A stretch of 64,000 nt of DNA from Azolla caroliniana (lineage: Eukaryota > Polypodiophyta), in assembly GCA_043228905.1 (NCBI GenBank), contig JBHGNT010000002.1, forward strand, positions 21,080,001 to 21,144,000, given 5' to 3'. Below the pieces are notes generated by a model. It was not told the DNA's origin. It worked only from the letters and a program-made list of their open reading frames with translations, and did no database searches. This document shows, piece by piece, positions 55,293-64,000 of the stretch; positions within the stretch are counted from its first letter, which is position 1, and every line of letters begins with the position of its first letter. The position numbers were made by a program, and so were the translations under genes.

Positions 55293-57694
55293 GGCTTTAG
55301 TTAGTCATGTCGACCTTACTTTGAGAGAACTACTTGGGATCGCGAAGAAGGAGTTCCATGATACTATCGTGGACCTTATTAAGTGGAAGCGGCAACAATA
55401 TGATGAAGGGGAGATGAAAACAAGTGCCATAACCATGACAAGATCGAAAGAGGAGGAGGAAGACGAAGTGGTGGGAGATAGCCATTACTCTCAACCTCAT
55501 TGGCCAAGAGCGACAACGGAGATGCCGGTGAAGATCGAGAAGAAGAAAGAGACCGTGGTGGCCTTGATTGACCATGGCTTGGAGATCAACCTCATGTCGA
55601 CCGAGTTCTACAAGAAAGGAAGATGGCCGATTAATACAAACCACGGATGGAGGATTTCAGTGGCAACGAAGGCCACATGGACTTGTACGTAGCTTGCCCC
55701 AATGTTAAGGTCACGATCAGGGATGTGGAGATTGATCAACACTTCTTTGTGCAAGACTCGGCTTTGCATCCTGTCATCCTAGGACAACCGTATATAACAT
55801 CGTCCCGGATGGAGACCAAGGTGTTCGATAATGGAGTAGCCTTTGCGTGAGTCAAGAGTCTTGATAGTGAAAGATCTGTTCAACTCCTGGTGGTGCGAGC
55901 TAATCACGAATGGAACTGAGATAGCCTTGGAGGTGAATCCTCAGATTTTTAAAGCGAACTATTGACGCATGGCCCACAAATAGTCTGAGCAATCAAAAAT
56001 CTCCACAAGGAAGCAAAGACCGTGGATTGCAAGGAGAAGCAACATGCGTCACACCTAGGGCACATGTAAACTAACACTACTCAACCAGAAGGACAAGCAT
56101 TGGATACAAGACTCCAAGAAGGTGCTAGACGAAGAAAGCATAATCGAAGAAGAAGAATTCCTATCTCATATTCTGGAGGAAGCCTCATTTAACAACACCA
56201 TCGGCGAAATAGAGGAAGTCATGGACTTGAGCTATCCTCACAATCAACATGTGATTTCTGTTAACTCTGTCAACATGTATACTATCATTGATGAATATCA
56301 TCGAGGCATCTTGATGGAGGAAGCTGAAGTCACCACAAAATATAAAATGGTGGATAGGAAGATGAAGCCAATTGCAATTCCGCTACCGGAAGATAGCTGG
56401 CAAAAGATGAAGGAAGTTGCAAGAGATCCAAGCTTAAGGAATCCAAAGACAATAGGTCACGTCTTCATTGAAGAGACGAAAGGAAAGGTACAAGTTGGAA
56501 GGGAGGATTTCCTCCCCCTTGAAGAGGAGCGAATGTTCTGCAGAATGCTTGAAAGAATTTGGAATGATGGAATCGGTCTGAGTGTGGATGAATTTGCCAA
56601 GGCGTTTGCGTGCCGGTCCATCTACTCCATTGCTGATCTCTACTCTGGATATGATCAATTCCAGTTGGCGATCAACAGTCGTGACATTACAACCATGAGG
56701 ACTCCGATCGGGCTTGTGCGGATGTGTACCTTACCTCAAGGTGCAATGAACTTGGTGGCTCATATGGTGAATGCCATGAACAAGGTCTTGAAGGATTGCA
56801 TCCCAAGCATCACGATGCCATTCTTGGATGACAATCCGAGAAAACGATGTTTGGATGAGGAGAAGGATGAATCGAAAGATAAGGATGGATGCAGAAAGTT
56901 CGTCATGGATCATATGAAAGATTGCGAGAAGGTGCTTCAAATGCTCAAAGATGCGAATTTGACATTTTCGGAAGAAAAAATCTCATTCGGGAAACTAGAG
57001 ATCTTGGTGGTTGATCACTTGTGTGGAGCATACAGTCAGAAGGCTTCACCATCCAAGGTGAATGCGATCCAAGACATAAAAGAAGAATGAGTAACCCAAA
57101 CGGAGGTTCAAAGGTTCCTTGGAGCATGTGTGTTTTATCATATTTGGATTCCACACTACGCCCACATTGTTGAGCCATTGTATGGTCTACTAAAGAAGAA
57201 GTAGAGGTTCGAATGGATGAGCAAGCATACTTTCTCCGTCTGAAGGCTGAAGAAATTATTGATGGAGGCACCTGCATTATGGAAGGCAGACTATTCAAAC
57301 GGCAAGCCCATTTTCGTGACCGTGGATACTAGTCCGACTGGAATTGGATGGGTTGTCAACCAAGAAGACGAAGATTGCAACCGATATGCAATTCAGTTTT
57401 GCGCAAAAGTGTTAAGTGATAGGCAAAGAAGGTATGCCCAAGTGAAGAGGGAGCTATGGGGAATTGTATCGGCAATCAAGTCTGATCGTGACTACCTTAT
57501 TGGAGGAGAAGTTATAATCGAGACAGATTGCCTACCAATCTTGGGTATGATATGTAGTTGTAGTACACTAGATATTGCCATACTACGTTGGATTGCATAT
57601 ATCAAATCACTCAACCTAGAGATCCTTCATGTAGCTGGGAAGCGTAACGTCATTGCAGACATACTAGCACGAGAAAGATACGACGGAGAAGAAG
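55293..57694 (+). pseudogene. Gypsy E second pol block: protease, RT, RNase H
   Basis: The block repeats 53108-55105 with the 404 bases restored (56238-56641). The protease shows VVALIDHGLEINLMSTEF. The long frame 56122-57090 runs from the linker (DEYHRGILMEEAEV) through SIADLYSGYDQFQLAI and MCTLPQGAMNLVAHM to MPFLDDNPRKRC. Part of the RT entry present in gypsy A (the QDLQPVNK region) is missing here. RNase H begins near 57259 and runs on into integrase. Confidence 0.87.
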
Positions 57695-59116
57695 ATCGAC
57701 ATTCTAATGAAGAGGATGTTGGCTTGGATTTCTTTACAAGTTCCTATGCTCGGGTGCTGACTACTTTCATAGAAGAGGACTACGAAGGAGAATTCGTGGT
57801 GATCGGGAAATACTTGAGTTCTCTCCAAAAAGATGAATCATGGTTGACAGAAGACTTCCACCAAATTCGGAAGAAGGGGTACAAGTATTTCCTTAAGGAT
57901 GGAGCTCTTTGGAGGCATGCAAAACAGAAGAATGGGACCCCAATGAGAGTTGTTTGCAAGCTGGAAGACCGACAAAAACTAATGTCTGAATTTCATGACA
58001 ATGTTTTTGTAGGCCATCGAGGAATATGGGCTACATTCGCGAAGCTTAAGGAGAAATATTGGTGGTCGTGCATCTACAAAGATGTAGCAACTTATGTGGA
58101 AACATGTAAGGAATGATAGATGTTTTCAAATGTTCGCCATCGAGATGAACTTCATCTGACTTACCCGTTGGCTATGCATGACAAGTGGATGGTGGACATC
58201 GTAATGATGCGAATGGGGCGATGGCATATGAAGTATCTTGTGCTCGCGAGAGAGGATCTTACCAATCAAGTTGAAGGGCTAGCATTGAGAATTAAGAAGA
58301 CATCATCAGTATGCAGATTCCTTCTTGGAGATGTTATTTGCAGATGTGGATGCGTCAGCAAGATAGTGGTTGATAGAGGCGAGTTGGATGCCAACGAAGC
58401 TAGAGAATTCTTGTCTAGGATGGGAATCAAATTATCTCTTACCACGGCGTATAATCTGGAAGCGAATGGGAAAGTGGAATGTGGACATGGACTGATTGTG
58501 AAGGCTCTAGTGAGAGCTTGCCATGGGAAAATAGGAGAATGGCCATGTCTATTGCCATTTGCACTATGGGCTGACAGGACTACTCATCGCACGGTGATGG
58601 GATACATGCTGGAAGATCTTATATTCGGTCAGAAGCCGATAATGCCAGTGGAACAGAGTATTACAGTTTCATGGTTTGCATTGCCATGGCAAGATGAGAT
58701 AAGTAGAGAAGATCTTCTAGCATTGAAGATTCACTAGTTGGAGCGGAAGTTGGAAGATATAGAAGTGGCTAAAGCGTGGCAAAAGAATGCAAGGCTGAAA
58801 AACAAGAAAGACTTCGACAAACGACATTGACTTTGTTCGAGGAAAATCGTTGAAGGAGATTGGGTGCTGGTCTACGACAGTAGCCTAGACAACCAACATA
58901 TTACGGCTCGAAAATTTTCACAACGATGGTTTGGACCATGTGCTGAAGAAAGTGGAAAATAATGCAACATATCGTTTAGTAGAACTGGATGGTACACCAC
59001 TTGCTTTGCCAATTGCAAGAAACAGAATCAAGATCTTTAAGAGAAGAGAGGCCCCAAATCTTGAAATCAAAGCTCTAAACGATGTAGCCTCGACCATCGA
59101 GGTTGAAAAAGAGTAA
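57695..59116 (+). pseudogene. Gypsy E integrase
   Basis: The zinc-finger region reads FHDNVFVGHRGIWATF and DVATYVETCKE, then a stop; the second CxxC pair is deleted. The core (58120-58737) has WMVDIVMMRMG, VDRGELDANEA and AYNLEANGKVECG, so Asp, Asp and Glu are present. The C-terminal part has IVEGDWVLVYDSS and KFSQRWFGP, then frame breaks before 58931-59116 (LVELDGTPLALPIARN). No chromodomain is visible, unlike the element at 15889-21400. Confidence 0.85.
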
Positions 59117-59180
59117 TCAAACGAGGAACCTCACCACAATTGGCACATATTGGTGGATGTGCAGGTTTGGTGGGGGTGAA

Positions 59181-60240
59181 TGTCATGTAGTTCTTCACAC
59201 ACGATGTCAAAAAATAGTAAATAATTGTTTTAGATTAATTTAAATGTCTTAGTACAAAAAGATGGACGTCTTCAAGATATCCCACACAGATAGGACAACA
59301 TCGGATCCAATAGTATATAAGGAGGGTCAGAACCTATTTGTTATATCAATGTGTGGAGCATAGAATGTTCAAGGTGATTTGGGCTAGATTGTGTTGATGA
59401 ATGGGTAGAACGACGCACGGGCGCATGCACCGTTCGGAAGGATGCGTGGCTCGGCAATTTGTGACGTACGGCTTGGAGTCTGAATCGCGGGATGGGTGCA
59501 CAGTTCAAAAGGACGTGGGCTCGACGGTTCATTACACACACAGGCACATGCACAGTTCAGAAGGACGCGTGGCTCGGCAATTTGTGACGTACGGCTTGGC
59601 GGCTGAAGCGCGGGATGCGTGCATAGCTCAAAAGGACGTGGGCTCGACGGTTCATTACACACGGCTTGGTGTGGCTCAATTGCGGGATGCACGCACGGCT
59701 CGGTCAGGACAATTGCACGGCTCGAGTCGGTCGGGACGCAAGTACGAATCATGCACGGGCTGAACTTTATGGATGATTGATGCAACTAAAAGTAAAGGCC
59801 ATGCAACTAAAAGTAACGGTCATGCAACTAAAAGTGGGCATGCAAAGGAACATCAAAGGCAAAGATCAACAAAGAACCCCATATATATTTTACTCTCTTC
59901 TTTTCTCCATGGGGGTTGCTCCCTTATCTTATCAAAGCCATAACACTCAAAAACCCTAATTTTTTTATCAGGGCCATAAACCGTAATTTTCTTTACAGAA
60001 GCCATATCTCTCAAAAACCCTAATTTTTCTTTTTTTCTATTAATCTCAGTAAACCTAAAACTTCTGAATCCCAATCTTGGGACATATTGGAATTTTCTTT
60101 CCCTTTGCTAATGAAAAATTACTAAATTTTCTCATTCCCATTAATTGTTAAAAGTATAAACGCACGAATCTAATATCCTCTGTTTGGAGGCCCTGAGGTC
60201 TTGCGTCAAATTCATGTATCCTCATCATATTTTCACGACA
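59181..60240 (+). repeat. 3' LTR of gypsy E
   Basis: It starts TGTCATGTAGTTC after the polypurine-like GGTGGGGGTGAA and ends TTTTCACGACA. A TATA box GTATATAAGG lies at about 59313. The region 59416-59661 is a GC-rich tandem repeat of about 123 bases, twice. Three GCAACTAAAAG motifs follow at 59781-59835. The ends match the solo LTR at 10791-12000, but the middle differs completely. Confidence 0.88.
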
Positions 60241-60242
60241 AT

Positions 60243-60640
60243 GTGTTTACTAACGGCGTAACACTTGAGACGGCTACAACCGAGCTCCTAGTGTGCGTAA
60301 CCACGCAACTTGTATTCACCTTACACACTTACGTTGATACAGTCACACAGAGACAACAGAGAAGAGACAAGAGATAAGAGACAGAACTTAGAGAAGACCA
60401 AAACTATATTAAACGATTGTGCTTAGTATTGTGCTAGCTCTTTATAATGTTCATATGCCCTTTATATACACAGGGCCTAGTCGGTTACGCTTCCCGCCAG
60501 AACCATTAAACGCGTTACTTCAACGCTTCTATTATAATTAATACGCTTCTTTATCATGAGTTATTTACGTGTGTCCTCTTACGGCAAACAACACATGGCA
60601 CGCCTGTGGGACAATGCCTTGGCATGTCGGACCCCTCCTC
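60243..60640 (-). repeat. Probable solo LTR of another element
   Basis: On the minus strand a purine run AAAGGGAGGAGGGG lies just before TCCGACATGCC. A TATA box GTATATAAAGGG lies at about 60470-60480, and the block ends TTAGTAAACA at 60243. This is the layout of a 3' LTR on the minus strand. The exact start is uncertain and no target-site duplication was found. Confidence 0.5.
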
Positions 60641-60689
60641 CCTTTACTCGTCTTCCAATTTCCATTGAAAATCCTGTTGAAAATGATCT

Positions 60690-61610
60690 GTTTTCAACGG
60701 GAATCCGATGCAGTGCATCGGATTCCCGTTGAAAACACATCATTTTAAATGGAGAAAATCACAATTTGTTTATTTTTAACACTTTTTTAGAGAAAAATAT
60801 AAACAAATAAGAAAATTTTTAAACAAACAAGAAAAAGTGGACTTTCAATGGAAATCCGATGCAGTGCATCAGATTTCCGTTGAAAATCCATTTTTTTCAA
60901 TTCCTATATATTTATTTATGATAAAAACAAAAACAATTCAAAACAAATACAAAAACAAATTCAAAATATCTGAAAAATTGGAAACAAATAAGACAAAATG
61001 GATTTTCAATAGAAATCCGATGTAGTGCATCGGATTTCTGTTGAAAACCCATTTTTTGCAATTTTTTTTTATTTATTTATGGGAAAAAATGAGAAAAAAT
61101 TTAAAAAATACAAAAAAATATTTTAAAATATGAAAATTTGGTAACAAATAGCAAAAAGTGGACTTTCAATAGAAATCCGATGCAATGCATCGGATTTCCT
61201 TTGAAAATTCATTTTTTCAATTTCTATATAGTTATTTATGAGAAAATAGACAAACAAAATAAACAAACAAAAAGTGGATTTTCTACGGAAATCCGATGTA
61301 GTGCATCGGATTTCCATTGAAAATCTGTTTTTTCAATATTTATTTATTTTTTATAGAAAAAATTCAAAAAAATAAAATAAAATAAAGGAAATTTGGAAAA
61401 AAATACGTAAAAGTGGACTTTCAACCAAAATCCGATGCAGTGCATCGGATTTCCGTTGAAAATCCATTTTTTCAATTTTTATTTATTTTTTTATGGGAAA
61501 AATAAAAACAAATTCAAAAACAATTCAAAAAATAAGAAAATTTTCAAAAAAATAAGAGAAATTGGATTTTCAATTGAATCCGATGCACGGAATTGGATTT
61601 CCATTGAAAT
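60690..61610. repeat. Array of seven large palindromes
   Basis: Seven palindromic units start near 60690, 60841, 61000, 61160, 61275, 61413 and 61563. Each centres on ATCCGATGCAGTGCATCGG or a close variant and is flanked by TTTTCAACGGAA and its complement. The first (60690-60736) is perfect: two 23-base arms around one base. AT-rich spacers (ATTTATTTATGGGAAAAA, AACAAATTCAAAA) are also repeated. The last unit is degenerate. The motif fades out at about 61745 (ATGCAATGTATCAT), directly before the repeat that begins the window. Confidence 0.92.
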
Positions 61611-62033
61611 CTAATTTGTCAATTTTTATTTATTTATTTACGAGTAAAATAAAAAATGTTTATTTATTTATTTATGGGAAAATGTTTTATTTTTTCAATT
61701 TGTATTTATTTATGTATTTTCGGGAAATCCATGCAATGTATCATATTTTAGTCGATGTAGCTAGAATTCAATGCAATGCATTAAAATGCAAGAGTATTTT
61801 TTTAATGGAAATTTTTTAAAAATTCCAAGACTTACAGGAATCTGATGCATTATATCCAATTCTAGATGTATAGATTAAAATTCGACATGTTGCATCAAAT
61901 CTAGATGGAATGAATCAGATTTCTGTACGACATCAAAGGCTTACTATGAGAATCTAAGAAAAATGGAAAACATCTTTAAGACATTTTTTAGATTCTAATG
62001 ATTTTGGTAGAAAGCTTCTCTCACATAATCTAA

Positions 62034-62404
62034 TCTTGTAAATGGAAAGTACATAATGAAATATCATAACCAAAAAGTGAGGAGGAAAGATGCATCAAGC
62101 ACATCTACTCTTACATTGGATAATGTTTATATATTAGTGTATGACTTATCTTTGACCAAAACAAGTTATCTGTGACAGACCGCAATGAAGATACTAAAAG
62201 AGGATCTGGAATGTGGCTTCAGACACAACACAAAGACAAAGAAGAAGCATGGCTCATAAACTCGATGAGGTTGGATTGCAATTGGATCAACACAATGCAT
62301 TAGTTGCCATTGATGATGAGGATGAGACCTCATAAACTCATACTAGTTCATCTAATGGGTATGAAGATGATGACATAAACTTGAAAAATGATTGTCCTGA
62401 TACG
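62034..62404 (+). pseudogene. Decayed tail of the unknown element protein, right copy
   Basis: Counterpart of 275-645, with the same STSTLTLDN and LVYD remnants and the same stops. The shared damage shows that the segment was duplicated after the element had decayed. Confidence 0.68.
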
Positions 62405-62619
62405 TTAACGATAAATATTGTATTGCACATCAAGATTTGGATTCAGAATTTCTGTAAATATTGGGGTTAGTCATTTTGGACATTCATTTGTAAGTTTGGC
62501 ATGTCCATTATTTAGGCATTTTTTTGAACACCTAAATTTCTGTACATGTTAAAAATCAATATATTTTTGGGTCATTTTTAAAATTCCTTTACGCATGCAG
62601 CACCCCTTATTGTGAATCA

Positions 62620-62694
62620 CCCTAATTTGTGTCATTTTTTGATGGACAGTTCTCAAAATGGGACATATTACCTGTTTCAAATGTCCTGGTGTTA
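62620..62694 (+). repeat. Terminal motif of the unknown element family, right copy of T1
   Basis: Counterpart of 861-935 with the same junction to gypsy RT codons. Confidence 0.6.
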
Positions 62695-64000
62695 AATGCT
62701 TCTGCAAACTCATTGATACTTAGACCAATCCTAGCATTGCGGATCGTAACTTTATTCACTGGTTGAAGATCTTGTATAAACCTTAAGGTTCCATTCTTCT
62801 TTGGTACCGTGAACCAGTTATTCGAGTAAGGGGCATTTGATGGCTCCAGAATTCCCATCTCAACCTTCTCTTTCAAGAGCTTGATTAATTTTGGAATGTT
62901 CGCTCTTGGGACTGGTATTGGCTTCAAGTTCCACGACACATGTGGTATTGTGAATACCATAATCGGTTTTATCATCCTTGGATTGGTGCATCCTATTTCA
63001 TTTGGATGGAATGCAAATGCTTTCCCATGTCTTTTGAGCATTTCCCAAAATGCGACTTCCTCTTCTAGCAACAAAAAATCATCTTTCTCGGCACGAAACT
63101 TTTCTCTTGTCTCTTTACTGAAGGCATGTCTGATTCCTCTCGGATCCCATAGGCTTGGATCTTGTGCAACTTCATTCATCCTTTGACAACTATCCTCAAA
63201 TAGTGGAATAGCAACATGCTTTACTTTCTTGTCCACTGTTTTGTATTTCGTATTAGCTTCGACATTCTCTGCCATGATACTTTGATTATACTCGTCAATG
63301 GCGACATACATCTCGATGGAGTTTATCTGAATTGATCGCTAGCTACGAGGGCCCAAGTTCACGAAATTCTCCATTCCTCCAATGGTGTTGTTAAATGAGG
63401 CTTCCTCCATAACCCATTCGATGCTTTCATCACTTTCCAATATTTGTTCTTCTCGTAAAGCTTCCTTGAAGCTTTGCATCGGAGACTTCTCTTCTTTGTG
63501 AAACGTGTTGATTTTGCACACTCCATTAGGGGCTACGTACAACCCTCCTTTTGCAAATTCGAACTTTTCTTTCTTCTTGGGGCATACACTTCTTTGGACT
63601 ATTCACACTCCGCTTGCAACCTGAAGCATCTTCTCCGAGACTATCCCGATTCCTTTCATGATTGGCACGTATAGTCAAGAACTGTACGGCCTTCTTCCCA
63701 TCAAGACTCCTTATTCGAGAAAATGCCGCACCATTATCGAACACTTTGGTTTCCATACGGGATGATATTATGTAGAATTTCCCAAGAATGATAGGATGGG
63801 ATGTTGAATCTTGAACAAAAAAATGTTGATCTATCTCGACGTTGCCAATCATCATGGGGATATTAGGACATGCACCATAGAGGTCTTCGGTAGATTTCGT
63901 TGCCGCATGGATCTTCCACCCATGATTCGTATTTATGGGCCATCTTCCCTTTTTGTAGACCTCAGTCGATATACGGTTGATCTTGTACCCATGGTCTATT
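62695..64000 (-). mobile_element. Ty3/gypsy element A, right copy, cut by the window edge
   Basis: Counterpart of 936-2241. The minus strand encodes part of the protease region (64000-63526), a linker (63542-63339) and the RT entry (63311-62695, QDLQPVNKVTI). Differences from the left copy are few, for example VAIPLFED here against VAILLFED. The DHG protease motif lies at the very edge of the window. Confidence 0.88.

Larger units (their letters stand above)
52061..60240 (+). mobile_element. Ty3/gypsy element E with duplicated pol core
   Basis: From the 5' LTR remnant (52061-52187) the order is leader with primer-binding-like TGGTGAACCCGACG (52192), gag (52238-53119), then a first protease-RT-RNase H block (53108-55105). 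Next come a gag-pol linker (55106-55292), a second protease-RT-RNase H block (55293-57694), integrase (to 59116), polypurine tract and 3' LTR (59181-60240). The two blocks are nearly identical. The 5' part of the 5' LTR is lost at the foldback. Numerous stops make it inactive. Confidence 0.92.
61741..64000. repeat. Right copy of the long repeat found at 1-2241
   Basis: The sequence repeats the first 2241 bases with an 18-base extra block (61952-61970) and few substitutions. It runs off the right window edge inside the gypsy protease. Confidence 0.92.

Noticed and set aside
60690-61610. CRISPR-like array of repeats
   Set aside because: The repeats are long palindromes with AT-rich, mutually similar spacers, no leader and no cas genes, in a plant genome.
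1-64000. tRNA or rRNA genes
   Set aside because: No cloverleaf with the A and B box pattern or rRNA-like block was seen; the tRNA-complementary stretches are retroelement primer-binding sites.

Overview
The window looks like repeat-rich nuclear DNA of a flowering plant. The evidence is plant-type glutamate receptor-like (GLR) genes with introns, many Ty3/gypsy and Ty1/copia LTR retrotransposons nested in each other, AT-rich spacers and pyrimidine-rich leaders. Nothing in the sequence names the species. I saw no bacterial operons, CRISPR arrays, rRNA or tRNA genes.

Layout. 1-935 and its copy at 61741-62694 are a decayed transposable element. 936-6881 is a gypsy element on the minus strand (gypsy A), split by a non-autonomous LTR element on the plus strand (3623-6672). 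6882-7339 is a probable solo LTR. 7340-10402 is a truncated copia (minus, copia B), and 10403-12475 a copia remnant (plus, copia C) split by a solo gypsy LTR (10791-12000). 12476-14213 holds two weak LTR-like pieces. 14476-15888 is an unknown element with an open 191-codon ORF. 15889-21400 is a complete but mutated chromovirus on the minus strand.

The centre is a tandem segmental duplication: 21401-35037 matches 38149-52222, about 16.7-17.2 kb apart. Each copy carries a GLR gene on the minus strand with five exons and an apparently open reading frame (457 codons in copy 1), and a copia element (copia D) in the large third intron. Each also carries 5' exons of a decayed gene for a beta-class amino-methyltransferase-like protein, and an inverted pair of gypsy LTR ends that can form a long foldback. 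The 3' exons of the methyltransferase-like gene lie between the two copies on the opposite strand. They are present twice, around a GC-rich gypsy integrase fragment (35578-36650), and are followed by the same terminal motif found at the ends of the unknown elements near 935 and 14476.

52061-60240 is a second member of the gypsy A family (gypsy E) in which the protease-RT-RNase H block is tandemly duplicated. 60243-60640 is a probable solo LTR. 60690-61610 is an array of seven large palindromes. 61741-64000 repeats the start of the window.

The only genes that look potentially functional are the two GLR genes. They encode a signal peptide joined directly to the ligand-binding and pore domains, with no amino-terminal periplasmic-protein-like domain. 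Almost everything else is transposon-derived. The most unusual items are the methyltransferase-like gene and its link to a transposon terminus, the minimal GLR architecture, the palindrome array, and the gypsy family whose protease carries DHG where DSG or DTG is usual.
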